Assembly (NCBI RefSeq): GCF_014195535.1 | Contig: NZ_JACIBY010000005.1 | Coordinates: 121,807-185,806 of the forward strand | Direction of reading: 5' to 3' | DNA length: 64,000 nt | Origin: Runella defluvii | GTDB lineage: Bacteria; Bacteroidota; Bacteroidia; Cytophagales; Spirosomataceae | Shown here: positions 50,125 through 59,634 of the stretch, one piece after another | How positions within the stretch are numbered: position 1 is the stretch's first letter | Layout: every line of letters begins with the position of its first letter | Translations under genes and position numbers: made by a program | Notes under the pieces: generated by a model | Told to the model about the DNA's origin: nothing | Seen by the model: only the letters and a program-made list of their open reading frames with translations | Databases searched by the model: none

Positions 50125-52455
50125 TTAACGACTTATTGTCAAAAATCTTGAAAACTCGCGTCCATCACTCAGCTTAATAACATAGAAATAAGTTCCTGTC
50201 GTGAGTGCCCCTTGCAGGCCTCCGTTCCAGTCGTTTTTATAGTCATCGGCCTGGTACACAATCCCTCCCCAGCGGTTGTAAATCTCCACCGAAGCCTTGA
50301 GTGCGGTTGGCTTTTTAATCACAAAAAAATCGTTGATGCCGTCTGAGTTGGGCGAAAAACCTTCGGGAATAAACACGTCTTTATCGTCACCACGGAGGGT
50401 GTTCAAAGCGATAGGCGTTGGCTCTGCATCGTCGGTAGGGTCTTCGTTTTGGTTAATGTCGGGCCAGTTGCCATTGGCAGATTTATCGGCGCAGAGATGG
50501 CCGTTCATGTCCAATGCTGTTACAAAAGCCGTATTGTAGAAAACCGAGTCTTGGGCGTTGGTAAAATCTATGGTTATTTTGAAATTGACCGCCCGTGCCT
50601 GCCCTGCCGTTAGGTTACACTCTTCAGGAATCAGCAGTTCATAGTTGCCATTTCTACCCGTAAAGGTAGTATCAAGCCCCCATTTTACTTCGGTGTTTGT
50701 GACAGGATCCATCACCACCACCGACGGTTTCCCGACAATCACAGCACCGTTGTTAAACACTTTGTCGAGGCTATCGACCATCCGTACTTCCACGAGGTCG
50801 TTGGCACCCATGTTTACTACCTGAATGCTGTATTCGATTTCGAACAAATTGGTACTGAGTCGTTTCCAACTTTTCACCACTTTGTTGACCCCAATCATTT
50901 CTTTCGGTCTGTCGGTATTTGCATCTATTTTGAGCTCAACCAACGACGAACCTGCCTGACAAGGGCCTGCGCCATCGGGGTCGTCGCTGCTAAACCGAAT
51001 CGTCACTTTTCCCGCCTGACGGTCTTCGGGCGAAGGGGCATAAATCACTGACAGTCCGTTGGTGGTATTAAACGTTCCTGTGCCATTGCTACTCCACGTC
51101 CCTGAGCTAGCCGAGCCTCCGATTTTACCTTCAAGATAGTGGTTGCCAATGGTTGTACGCTCCGTTATGGTGATGAGCGCTGTCGCAGGGTTGTTGATAC
51201 ACACCGCCAATGGCTTGTCGCAAGGAGTAATATTGACCGCCACCGCCGCTGGCGCACTGTAGCAACCATTGGCATTTCGGGCGAATAAGTAGTAAGTACG
51301 ATTTTCAGAAATAGCACCCACATCTGCTACCAACGCTGACGTAGGTGAGTTACCCATTCGAGCTTCGTAATAAATCCCTTCAGCAGCTTTTTGTTGAAGC
51401 GCGCTCGACAAATCTACCGTCACAAATGGGCAATTATTTTTGAGTTGGGCGGCCACAACAGGCATAGCAGGGGCTTGGCTTTGTACCGAAATAACCACTG
51501 GCTGAGACACGCTACTCTGGCATTCGCCACGCACACAAATAGCCGTATATTGGGTTTGTTGCGTTGGCTTTACGGTAAGGGTTCGGCCTTGGTCATTCGT
51601 ATTCCAAAGCACTGCACCGTTGCAGCTTTCGGCGGTTAGTACTACTTCTTCTCCTTGGCAGATGACGGTTTTTGATGCTTTTAAAACGGGCGTTACGGGC
51701 GGTGCTACTTCGAGTCGTAGGGTACTTTCTACCGCTTTACAAACTGACGATGCACAAAACACCGAATAATTGGTGGATGTTTCGGGTTTGACCGTTATGC
51801 TTTTCCCTACTTCTCCCGTTGACCATTTTATTTGCCCGCTGCAATTTCCTCGGGCTGCCAGTGTACTGCTTTCTCCTTTGCATACTGCCGCTTTCGTGGC
51901 AGAAATCAGCAATGGTTCGCCTCCTACGACGGATACGATGACATCGTCGGCAAAGCAACTTACGCAGCCTTCGGTGCGGCAGGTAGCCGTATATTTTGTG
52001 GTGTTGATGGGTTGCACTTGAATGCTCGCCCCCAACATGCCATTCGACCAAATGAAGTTTCCTGTGCAACCTGTGGCCGTCAGGGTAACAGTATCTCCCA
52101 AGCAGACGCTCGTTTTATTGGCTTTTACAACAGGCGTTGCTGGAATCGTAACGGTAATTGGGAGGGCATTTGATGAAGCACTTTTGCAGCTATCTTTTTG
52201 ACAATAGGCGGTGTAGGTGGTTGTTTGTGATGGATATACCGTCAGTGGGCTACCTGTTTTGCCATTCGACCAAACTACGGTTCCGCTGCACCCTGCTGCT
52301 TTCAAAATAATCGGCTGTCCAGCGCACGTTACTTGCTTTTCACTACTTATCGTGGGGGCCGACAATCCATCGCAATCTTGCACACCGCTTGCCCAACTGA
52401 GCTGAGCTAGGAGTGTTGTCAAGAAAAACAAGCCGATTGGTAATGATACTTTCAT
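50125..52455 (-). CDS. Type IX-secreted surface protein with cysteine-rich Ig-like repeats and gliding-motility-associated C-terminal domain
   Basis: This 776-residue exported protein has a signal peptide (to about residue 22, LSWASG) and four or so tandem repeats of about 75-80 residues (about 30-340) with a shared pattern: C.G...L.A.GC.G...W..G..G....V.P...T.Y...C....C. Each thus has four cysteines. A beta-rich DUF11-like region follows (IEYSIQVVNMGANDLVEVRM), and the last 85 residues (IPEGFSPNSDGINDFFVI ... NRWGGIVYQ ... TGTYFYVIKL) form the CHU_C type B sorting domain used by the type IX secretion system. It is upstream of the PorE-like gene and likely co-transcribed. The function may be adhesion or gliding. 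Confidence 0.92.
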   Translation of the reverse strand: MKVSLPIGLFFLTTLLAQLSWASGVQDCDGLSAPTISSEKQVTCAGQPIILKAAGCSGTVVWSNGKTGSPLTVYPSQTTTYTAYCQKDSCKSASSNALPITVTIPATPVVKANKTSVCLGDTVTLTATGCTGNFIWSNGMLGASIQVQPINTTKYTATCRTEGCVSCFADDVIVSVVGGEPLLISATKAAVCKGESSTLAARGNCSGQIKWSTGEVGKSITVKPETSTNYSVFCASSVCKAVESTLRLEVAPPVTPVLKASKTVICQGEEVVLTAESCNGAVLWNTNDQGRTLTVKPTQQTQYTAICVRGECQSSVSQPVVISVQSQAPAMPVVAAQLKNNCPFVTVDLSSALQQKAAEGIYYEARMGNSPTSALVADVGAISENRTYYLFARNANGCYSAPAAVAVNITPCDKPLAVCINNPATALITITERTTIGNHYLEGKIGGSASSGTWSSNGTGTFNTTNGLSVIYAPSPEDRQAGKVTIRFSSDDPDGAGPCQAGSSLVELKIDANTDRPKEMIGVNKVVKSWKRLSTNLFEIEYSIQVVNMGANDLVEVRMVDSLDKVFNNGAVIVGKPSVVVMDPVTNTEVKWGLDTTFTGRNGNYELLIPEECNLTAGQARAVNFKITIDFTNAQDSVFYNTAFVTALDMNGHLCADKSANGNWPDINQNEDPTDDAEPTPIALNTLRGDDKDVFIPEGFSPNSDGINDFFVIKKPTALKASVEIYNRWGGIVYQADDYKNDWNGGLQGALTTGTYFYVIKLSDGREFSRFLTISR

Positions 52456-52533
52456 AAATAACTGTAAACCCTAAAAATTTTCAGTTAATAAAAATATCAT
52501 AAATCGTGCCAAAGGCATCTGGACAAAAAAATA

Positions 52534-52555
52534 GGGAACGCTTTAAGGCGTTCCC
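52534..52555 (-). terminator. Terminator after the cold shock gene
   Basis: GGGAACGC (52534-52541) pairs with GCGTTCCC (52548-52555); on the minus strand the hairpin is followed by seven T (complement of 52525-52531). Confidence 0.85.
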
Positions 52556-52579
52556 CATCCCGTTTTGCCAACGTAAAGA

Positions 52580-52783
52580 TTATATTTTCCTTACCTTCGC
52601 TGCATTCACGCCTTTTTTGCCTTCCACAGCCTCAAACTCAACGCGGTCTTTCTCACGAATGACAAGGCCACCTAAAGCAGTCACGTGTACAAAAATTTCT
52701 TGTTGTTTGTCGCCCGGTTCGTCAAGTATAATGAAACCATACCCTTTTGCTTCATTAAAAAACTTTACTGTTCCTGTTTGCAT
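52580..52783 (-). CDS. Cold shock protein, CspA family
   Basis: The 67-residue OB-fold protein binds single-stranded RNA and DNA and melts mRNA structure. From ATG 52783 it reads MQTGTVKFFNEAKGYGFI, with RNP1 KGYGFI and RNP2 IFVHVT. It has a short insertion compared with E. coli CspA (LDEPGDKQQE). The in-frame ATG at 52837 would add 18 residues and is not family-like. The long A+T-rich upstream region (52784-53084, shared with the divergent gene) could hold a structured leader as in other csp genes, but I see no clear motif. A terminator follows. Confidence 0.95.
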   Translation of the reverse strand: MQTGTVKFFNEAKGYGFIILDEPGDKQQEIFVHVTALGGLVIREKDRVEFEAVEGKKGVNAAKVRKI

Positions 52784-53084
52784 TGTACTACTAAAATTAA
52801 GAAAAATGAGAAAATAATTTAAGGGATTGATTGCCAATCACCTCATTTATAAGAACATTACAAAGGCCCGACAAGCGCTAATCAGTGAGATAAAAAGTAA
52901 CAAGCTCACTATCAGAAAAATGCCTTGACTACCTTTGCATTGCATTCACAATGAAGTTTTGATGCAACCTTGAAACAAAATTATAAAATAAATGTTACAT
53001 GTCAAGTTATCTAACTTGTTATTAAAAGGCTTGACATTCACATTTTCGTTCTGTAATTTCGCTTCTAAACTCTTCTAAAACGCT

Positions 53085-53306
53085 ATGTACCGTTTCCGAT
53101 ATTTTATTGAAAACCAAATCTTTGGCGTTTGTTCGAGGTTGGGCGAAGTTCTCAACATTTCGGTCAGCAGCATTCGCCTCTACTTCATTTACGCCTCGTT
53201 CCTGACGTTTGGCTCTCCCATCATCATTTACTTAGCCATGGCTTTTTGGATGGAAATTGGCAAACATTTGCGCCGTCACAAAAATCCTACCATTTGGGAA
53301 TGGTAA
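53085..53306 (+). CDS. Small PspC-domain membrane protein
   Basis: The 73-residue protein carries a PspC-like segment (FGVCSRLGEVLNISVSSIRL) followed by one hydrophobic helix (FIYASFLTFGSPIIIYLAMA) and a basic tail. PspC proteins act in membrane stress response; this short form is common in Bacteroidetes and lacks partner domains. It starts at 53085 and runs convergent into udk with 8 nt between stop codons. No other psp gene is close, so its role is inferred from the domain alone. Confidence 0.8.
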   Translation: MYRFRYFIENQIFGVCSRLGEVLNISVSSIRLYFIYASFLTFGSPIIIYLAMAFWMEIGKHLRRHKNPTIWEW

Positions 53307-53314
53307 GCTACTAA

Positions 53315-53932
53315 TTAGGATATTTTTGTTTTTAAGAACGATTTTACGACTTCCAAGCCACGGTGAAAATGACGATTATTAGGAATAATCAAGTCTGCAT
53401 CTGCTTTGGAAGGTTTGATGAATTGTTCGTAAGTAGGAAAAACGTGGTTTTCCCAGCGGTAAAGCACGTCGGTCAAATCGTATCCACGCTCCACTTGATC
53501 ACGAATGATACGTCGCTTGAGTTTAATGTGCTCTTTGGCGTCAATGTATATTTTCAGGTCGAGCAACTCAGAAATTTCTTTGAAATAAAACACAAATATA
53601 CCTTCGACCACGATAATGGGGGTAGGCCGAAAAGTTAGCATTTGTGGAATAATATTGGGATTATTAAAGGTATATTCTAGTTTTTCAACTGGTTTACCTT
53701 CTCGAAGTTGAATGATATGTTCGGCATACGAACGATGGTTGATGGCAATAGGCAAATCAAAATTATGAACCCCATTTTCATCCACTGGGACTTCGTGCCG
53801 AGGACGGTAATAGTGGTCTTGTGAAATGAGACAAATTTCATCATCTGAAAATGCGCCCATCAAACTATTCAAAAAATACGTTTTTCCCGATGCACTCCCG
53901 CCCGTGATACCAACGATAAAAGGTTTTTTCAT
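53315..53932 (-). CDS. udk: Uridine kinase
   Basis: Udk phosphorylates uridine and cytidine in pyrimidine salvage. The 205-residue protein begins with the P-loop ITGGSASGKTYFLNSL (residues 9-24), followed by LISQDHYYRPRH with the catalytic aspartate of the family, NFDLPIAINHRSYAEHI and the lid region IYIDAKEHIKLKRRIIRDQ, then DADLIIPNN. It is of ordinary length. It converges on the small PspC gene with only 8 nt between them and no clear terminator. Confidence 0.95.
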   Translation of the reverse strand: MKKPFIVGITGGSASGKTYFLNSLMGAFSDDEICLISQDHYYRPRHEVPVDENGVHNFDLPIAINHRSYAEHIIQLREGKPVEKLEYTFNNPNIIPQMLTFRPTPIIVVEGIFVFYFKEISELLDLKIYIDAKEHIKLKRRIIRDQVERGYDLTDVLYRWENHVFPTYEQFIKPSKADADLIIPNNRHFHRGLEVVKSFLKTKIS

Positions 53933-54008
53933 CCGGTAAAGTTACAGTTCCATCCGCAAATACTGAACTTCCAGCACGGATTTTGTACACGATGCCACAA
54001 CAAATTGT

Positions 54009-54016
54009 TAGTTTTG
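54009..54016 (+). promoter_or_regulatory. -7 promoter box upstream of cysS
   Basis: TAGTTTTG matches TAnnTTTG, with TTTG at 53981-53984 (24-nt spacer). It lies 124 nt before the cysS ATG, leaving a leader of about 115 nt that shows no T-box or other known motif. Confidence 0.35.
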
Positions 54017-54139
54017 CATTCATTTATTCTATTTTTAACTATGCCCATCACAAAATTTACTATCGCCTACTTCCGATGTTGCTGCTAACCTGTTTTGAAT
54101 TTTAGTCTAAAACCTGAATAGTAGTAACTTATATATCTC

Positions 54140-55675
54140 ATGAACCAACCACTCAAAATTTATAACTCCCTCACTCGACAGAAAGAACTTTTTGAACCCA
54201 TCAACGCTCCGTACGTAGGAATGTACGTGTGTGGGCCGACGGTTTATAACTACGTACACCTTGGGAACGTACGTACTTTTTTGACGTTCGACACGCTGTT
54301 TCGTTACCTTTCGCACATCGGTTATAAAGTACGCTATGTTCGCAACATTACCGATGTGGGTCACCTTGTGGGCGATGGCGACGAGGGCGAAGACAAAATC
54401 GGTCGCATGGCAAAATTGGAGCAGTTGGAGCCCATGGAAATCGTTCAGCGCTATACCAACGATTTTCACCAAGTGTTGGACCAACTCAATTTCCGTCCAC
54501 CGAGCATCGAGCCTACCGCTACAGGCCACTTGATTGAGCAGATTGAGGCCGTCAAAGACTTAATCTCAAAAGGGTTGGCGTACGAATCAAACGGTTCGGT
54601 CTATTTTGACATCAATAAATACAACGGCCAAGGCCACAGCTACGGAAAGCTGTCGGGCAGGGTATTGGACGAGCTATTGACCGAAACCCGCGAGCTCGAA
54701 GGAACCAGCGAAAAGCGCAACCCGCTCGACTTTGCCATTTGGAAAAAAGCCGCTCCCGAGCACATCATGCAGTGGGAATCACCTTGGGGCAAAGGATTCC
54801 CAGGCTGGCACCTCGAATGTACTTGCATGAGTACCAAATACTTAGGAAAACAATTTGACATTCACGGTGGTGGTATGGACCTTAAATTCCCACACCACGA
54901 ATGCGAAATTGCCCAAGGAACGGGCATCAACGGCACCGACCCCGTGCGCTATTGGATGCACTCCAACATGCTCACCGTCAACGGGCAGAAGATGTCAAAG
55001 TCGCTCGGAAACTCGTTTTTACCACGTGAGCTGTTTGCGGGCGACCACCCGCTGCTCGACCAAGCGTACAGCCCAATGACGAGCCGTTTCTTCATGCTAC
55101 AGTCGCAATACAGAAGTACACTTGACTTCTCCAACGACGCCTTAAAAGGTTCACACAAAGCCTACAAACGTCTGATGAACGGCTTGAAAGCCATCAAAGA
55201 AATGGCGTATATCCCTGCCGAAGTAACCACTAGCAGCGATGAAGTAGGCTTGAAAGTATCGACGCCTTGCGTTCAGGTGGACGAGAAAAAAGTCGCTGAC
55301 ATCCAGAAATCGGTTCAAGGATTTTACGATGCGATGAACGACGATTTGAATACAGCCGTGGCTATCGCGCAGCTATTTAACATGTTGAAATACATCAATA
55401 TGCTTTATTTGAATCAGCTTGTTCCTGCAGCTTTGGGAGAAGACGGATTTGCAGCGCTCAAAAACAACTTTATCACTTTTACGGAAGAAATTCTGGGTTT
55501 GGTAGAAGAACGCAGCGAAAACGATGCGGTCTTGAACGGGATGCTCGACCTATACCGCGAATACAAAGCCGCCCAACAATACGAGAAAGTGGACCAAATT
55601 CGTTCGTATTTCAAAACGCAAAGCTTGGTCATCCGCGACATGAAACACCGCATCGACTGGGCGTACGAAGAGTAG
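54140..55675 (+). CDS. cysS: Cysteinyl-tRNA synthetase
   Basis: CysS charges tRNA-Cys. The 511-residue class I enzyme has the zinc-binding and HIGH region YVCGPTVYNYVHLGNVRTF, GWHLECTCM and HIHGGGMDLKFPHHECE-type zinc ligands (here DIHGGGMDLKFPHHECEIA), and the KMSKS loop QKMSKSLGN. The C-terminal DALR-like anticodon domain is present (MNDDLNTAVAIAQLFNML). The length is normal. It is followed after 20 nt by the DUF192 gene, so the two may share a transcript. Confidence 0.97.
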   Translation: MNQPLKIYNSLTRQKELFEPINAPYVGMYVCGPTVYNYVHLGNVRTFLTFDTLFRYLSHIGYKVRYVRNITDVGHLVGDGDEGEDKIGRMAKLEQLEPMEIVQRYTNDFHQVLDQLNFRPPSIEPTATGHLIEQIEAVKDLISKGLAYESNGSVYFDINKYNGQGHSYGKLSGRVLDELLTETRELEGTSEKRNPLDFAIWKKAAPEHIMQWESPWGKGFPGWHLECTCMSTKYLGKQFDIHGGGMDLKFPHHECEIAQGTGINGTDPVRYWMHSNMLTVNGQKMSKSLGNSFLPRELFAGDHPLLDQAYSPMTSRFFMLQSQYRSTLDFSNDALKGSHKAYKRLMNGLKAIKEMAYIPAEVTTSSDEVGLKVSTPCVQVDEKKVADIQKSVQGFYDAMNDDLNTAVAIAQLFNMLKYINMLYLNQLVPAALGEDGFAALKNNFITFTEEILGLVEERSENDAVLNGMLDLYREYKAAQQYEKVDQIRSYFKTQSLVIRDMKHRIDWAYEE

Positions 55676-55695
55676 GTCATAATCCAAACACATTC

Positions 55696-56259
55696 ATGCA
55701 AAAGAGAAGCACTTACTTCAGTTATATTTTGTTAGCCATTTTTGTACTGGCAGGGGTTTTGTACATCGCAAGACCTCTGCTAGTAGCAGACCATCACGAG
55801 GCTGCACCAGTCGCCGACGCCCCTGCGCCATCGGCGATCCCCGAAAGCTCAGCCCCTGCCACGGCTCCCGCCGCTACGAGCAGCGGCATTACAAAGGAGG
55901 GCGAAGTTGCTTTTTTGCGTGGAGGTCAACTGCTCCGCAAAATCGACGTTGAAATTGCTGAAAACGATGCAGAACGCGCCAAAGGGCTGATGTTTCGTCC
56001 GTATCTTTCAGATTCGGTAGGAATGCTTTTTGTGTTTGAATATGCTACTCCTCAATCGTTTTGGATGAAAAACACGATGATTTCGCTGGATATTATTTAC
56101 GTTGACTCTGGCAAAAAAATCGTTTCTATTCAGAAAAATGCAAAGCCTTATTCGGAAGAAAGTTTGCCTTCCTACGGTGAAGCACAATACGTAGTGGAAG
56201 TAATCGGCGGCTACTGCGACAAATACGGTGTGAAGGTCGGTGATACGATTGCTTTCTAA
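55696..56259 (+). CDS. DUF192-family exported protein
   Basis: The 187-residue protein has an N-terminal membrane helix (FSYILLAIFVLAGVLYIARP), a low-complexity alanine/proline linker (about 35-62, APSAIPESSAPATAPAATSS) and a DUF192 domain (ERAKGLMFRPYLSDSVGMLF; FWMKNTMISLDIIYVDSGKK). DUF192 proteins are small beta-rich domains of unknown function, often periplasmic and membrane-anchored in Bacteroidetes. It lies 20 nt after cysS and is likely co-transcribed, which says little about its role. Confidence 0.88.
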   Translation: MQKRSTYFSYILLAIFVLAGVLYIARPLLVADHHEAAPVADAPAPSAIPESSAPATAPAATSSGITKEGEVAFLRGGQLLRKIDVEIAENDAERAKGLMFRPYLSDSVGMLFVFEYATPQSFWMKNTMISLDIIYVDSGKKIVSIQKNAKPYSEESLPSYGEAQYVVEVIGGYCDKYGVKVGDTIAF

Positions 56260-56317
56260 TACTAAAAATCACTTTAAAAGACCCAATTGTCGGTATTGAT
56301 AACCACCGCACAAGGCG

Positions 56318-57091
56318 ATGAATCTGGAAGTAATCAAAATAGAATTATTGGAGGATTACCTAACGCTAGTTCCCAAAGATTTAGCACAACGTTTTGATGC
56401 CCTGAAAGATGCCGACATTTCAACCGATACGTTTAGCTTTCATACTTCTGTCTCTGCGATAGCTTCAAGCAAAATTGAGGGCGAGCCAATGGAAATTGAT
56501 AGTTATATTAAACATAAAATGCTGAATATAGCGTATTTACAAGATTTAGTAGAGAAACCCAACGACTTATACAACGCTTATTTATTTGCTCAAAAAAAAC
56601 GACTCACTCAAAAAAACTTTTTAGAAGCCCACAAACTCCTTGCAGCTCATCTTTTAGAAGCCCGCCAAAGAGGTGTATGCCGTAAGCATAATATGGTGGT
56701 TATGGAACACAAAACCTTTCGCATTCAATACGAGGCGGCCTTGTGGAATGAAGTCGAAACGTTAGTTGATAAACTTTGGAACGATATTGAAAAACTCAAG
56801 AAAGCAAAACTATCAACACCAGAAGTATTTTATTTTGCGTCTTTTATTCATCTTGCTTTTGTAAATATTCATCCATTTGAAGATGGAAACGGCAGGGCTG
56901 GAAGATTACTCGAAAAATGGTTTATTGCGCAAAAATTAGGCAAAAAAGCGTGGTTTATGCAAAGTGAATTAAATTATTACAGAAATGTAAACAGCTATTA
57001 CCACAATTTGAATCAACTGGGTATATTTTATGAGCAATTAGATTACACAAAAGCACTTCCTTTCCTATTAATGCTACCCAGTAGTTTATAA
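56318..57091 (+). CDS. Fic-family AMP-transferase-type protein
   Basis: The 257-residue protein has the full catalytic Fic motif HPFEDGNGRAGR (185-196), with H185 and the anion-binding residues that move AMP or another group from a nucleotide to a target hydroxyl. An N-terminal SxxxEG motif (S50, E54, G55 in SSKIEGE) matches the inhibitory helix of class II Fic proteins, so activity is probably self-restrained. No antitoxin gene is adjacent. The gene is more A+T-rich than its neighbours, with codons such as AAA and TTA common, a sign of recent transfer. Its target is unknown. Confidence 0.9.
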   Translation: MNLEVIKIELLEDYLTLVPKDLAQRFDALKDADISTDTFSFHTSVSAIASSKIEGEPMEIDSYIKHKMLNIAYLQDLVEKPNDLYNAYLFAQKKRLTQKNFLEAHKLLAAHLLEARQRGVCRKHNMVVMEHKTFRIQYEAALWNEVETLVDKLWNDIEKLKKAKLSTPEVFYFASFIHLAFVNIHPFEDGNGRAGRLLEKWFIAQKLGKKAWFMQSELNYYRNVNSYYHNLNQLGIFYEQLDYTKALPFLLMLPSSL

Positions 57092-57212
57092 TTATCAAAA
57101 TCCAGCCTCAACGGTACCTTGCAGAACTATAAAGAGGACGTGAAGCTAATGTTTTAAGCAGGCGCGAGATTGCGTCTTCGACGAATTTTGGGCAAAATAA
57201 ATTCCTACAGTG

Positions 57213-59597
57213 ATGAGAAGTTGGTTAACAGCGGTGGTTTTGGTGGTGTGTAGTGTAAGCAGTTGGGCCAATCACATCATTGGTGGCGACATTTCCGTGG
57301 CCCGCCGTAGCACTTCTTCTAACGATTTCACCATCACACTCACACTCATTTACGATGCAAACCTCCGCAGCACCGAAGACAACGCCTTTGTGTCGGTTTT
57401 TCGTAAAAGCGACAACAGTCGAATCGAAGATTTAACGCTCTCTCGCGTTGAAAAACAAGAACTCCCCTACACCAATGTTCGTTGCGTTGGCAGTCCGTCA
57501 GATGCTAAAAACACCTTGATTCGCTACACAGTCAACGCTCGTTTTTCGGCAGCGGCTTACAATGCCGCAGGAGGTTTTTATCTGGCATGGGAAGAATGCT
57601 GCCGCAACGGTAGTCTGCTCAATATCCAAACGCCCAGCCGCGTTGGACTTGTATTTTACGCCGAACTACCTCCGCTTGCCACCGTCAACAGCTCCCCCGT
57701 TTTTAAAGCACCCGAAATAAAATACATCTGCGCAGGAAAAGACGTAGAAGCCGATTTTAGTGCCACCGATACCGATACCGACAAAGACGAACTTACGTAC
57801 AGCATCGTCACGCCATTTATTGGTTCTACCGATGGCGGCGGGACTTTCCCTACCAAAGCGCAGTCAGGCCCGTACAAACGCGCTACCTGGGCCACTGGTT
57901 TTGACAGTACAAAAGCGATTTCGGGCAAAACACCCTTAAAAATTGACCCTAAAACGGGCAAAATTACCGTTAACGCTTCGCAACTAGGTTCGTTTGCCTT
58001 TGCCGTTCGTTGTGAAGAATACCGCAACGGAACAAAAATCGGCGAAGTGCGACGAGAGTTTGTTTTCCAAGTCGTTGACTGCATTTCCACGCCTCCTTCG
58101 GCTGTTTTTGTCAACGTAAAATCAGCAACTTCGGGCGTTGTTCCTTCGATTCAGTCCAACGGCCACGTATCGGCATTAACCATGTGTGGAATCGACAGCG
58201 CAGTGCTAAAACCAGACGACGAAGATCCACAATGGGCTTACGAATGGCAGCGCGACGGAAAAACAATAGAAGGGAATACATCGGCATCTTTGGCTGTGAA
58301 ACAAGCAGGCGTTTATACACTTCTCAAACGTTTTGCCCAAAGTTGCAGCGCCGAAGAGGTTGTTATCAACACCACCACCGTAAGCCTCAAAAGTACGCCT
58401 TCGGTCAAGATTACCTCAAGCCGCCCGCTGCCCTTTTGTGATAGCGATAGCACTAATTTGAGCATCGAAACGGCGGCAGGCTCTACCGTGGCTTGGAAAT
58501 ACAACGGGCAAGCCGTCGGAAGTAATGCCTCCACCTTGTATTATGTCAAGCAAGCAGGTACGTACCAAGTAACCGCCACCGACGGCGTTTCCCAATGCCA
58601 AGCCAAAGACAGCGTTATTGTCAAATTGATAGCGGGGCCACCTGCTCCCATTTCTATTTCGGGGCCTCCCATTTTTTGTGCCAACGATTCGGTCAAGCTC
58701 GCCACGCCCAACGTCAAAACCTACGAGTACGTTTGGTACCAAGACAGGGTTCCTATTTTTTCGGTCATTACCAACGAATTATACCCGCAAAAATCAGGAA
58801 AATACAGCGTGGCCGTGGTCGATACGGCTACGCGCTGTGCCACGCGTTCGCTGGTGTTAGAGATTGTCGTCAAACCTTCCCCCAAAGTTGCGTTAGACTC
58901 TATTGCTCCGCTTTGTACCACTGCTCTACAAGCAATCACCCTCAGAGGAACGCCCGCAGGGGGCGTGTTTAGCGGCAATGGAGTAACAGGAAATCGCTTT
59001 GTATCCCAAAACTTAGCGGCAGGTTCGTACCCCATCACCTACACTTATACCAATCCCGAAGGGTGTTCGGGTAAAGCCACTCGGTTGGCCAGGTTATCGC
59101 CCCCGCCCCGCGTCGATGGTACTGACCGATGGATTATGGTGAAAGGCGACAGCATCGAACTACGAATGCTTCCCCCGCTCAATTCGACCGTTTCGTGGTT
59201 TCCGAGCATCGGTTTGAGCAATCCCGCTGTGGCACGTCCCTACGCCAGCCCCGACCGAACCACCACCTACACCCTCACCGTAAGTACCCCCGAAGGCTGT
59301 GTTTCGGAGAAAAAAATCACCGTTCTCGTCATTGATTTGAACATTCCAAACGGCTTTACGCCCAACGATGACGGCAGCAACGATACATGGGAAATTGGGG
59401 GAATTGCCGATTATCCCAACTGTACCATCGAAGTACTTAATCGTTGGGGAAATGTGGTTTTTAGCAGCAAAGGTTACACCAGCCCATGGGATGGCCGCTG
59501 GAATGGCGAATTGGTGCCCGTCGGAATGTACTATTACCAGATTTATCTTCGGGAAGTAGAACACAAATTCACGGGAAGTTTGAGCGTGATTCGGTAA
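57213..59597 (+). CDS. Type IX-secreted protein with Ig-like domains and gliding-motility-associated C-terminal domain
   Basis: The 794-residue protein begins MRSWLTAVVLVVCSVSSWA, a signal peptide; the preceding codon is an in-frame GTG, but ATG 57213 is preferred. The mature start (NHIIGGDISVARRS) resembles large Cytophagales surface proteins. Two or three Ig/PKD-like domains occupy the middle (PPAPISISGPPIFCANDSVK; DTDTDKDELTYSIVTPFIG). The last 85 residues (IPNGFTPNDDGSNDTWEIGG ... NRWGNVVFSSKGY ... PVGMYYYQI) are the CHU_C type B sorting domain of type IX secretion. It is upstream of the GH92 gene with a 37-nt gap but function is not shared in any obvious way. Confidence 0.9.
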   Translation: MRSWLTAVVLVVCSVSSWANHIIGGDISVARRSTSSNDFTITLTLIYDANLRSTEDNAFVSVFRKSDNSRIEDLTLSRVEKQELPYTNVRCVGSPSDAKNTLIRYTVNARFSAAAYNAAGGFYLAWEECCRNGSLLNIQTPSRVGLVFYAELPPLATVNSSPVFKAPEIKYICAGKDVEADFSATDTDTDKDELTYSIVTPFIGSTDGGGTFPTKAQSGPYKRATWATGFDSTKAISGKTPLKIDPKTGKITVNASQLGSFAFAVRCEEYRNGTKIGEVRREFVFQVVDCISTPPSAVFVNVKSATSGVVPSIQSNGHVSALTMCGIDSAVLKPDDEDPQWAYEWQRDGKTIEGNTSASLAVKQAGVYTLLKRFAQSCSAEEVVINTTTVSLKSTPSVKITSSRPLPFCDSDSTNLSIETAAGSTVAWKYNGQAVGSNASTLYYVKQAGTYQVTATDGVSQCQAKDSVIVKLIAGPPAPISISGPPIFCANDSVKLATPNVKTYEYVWYQDRVPIFSVITNELYPQKSGKYSVAVVDTATRCATRSLVLEIVVKPSPKVALDSIAPLCTTALQAITLRGTPAGGVFSGNGVTGNRFVSQNLAAGSYPITYTYTNPEGCSGKATRLARLSPPPRVDGTDRWIMVKGDSIELRMLPPLNSTVSWFPSIGLSNPAVARPYASPDRTTTYTLTVSTPEGCVSEKKITVLVIDLNIPNGFTPNDDGSNDTWEIGGIADYPNCTIEVLNRWGNVVFSSKGYTSPWDGRWNGELVPVGMYYYQIYLREVEHKFTGSLSVIR

Positions 59598-59634
59598 TTT
59601 TATCGTAAAATCGCATCAAATTTACTCGTTATTC

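Noticed and set aside
54017-54139. T-box leader upstream of cysS
   Set aside because: No T-box core sequence or antiterminator/terminator pair was seen, and T-boxes are a feature of Gram-positive bacteria.
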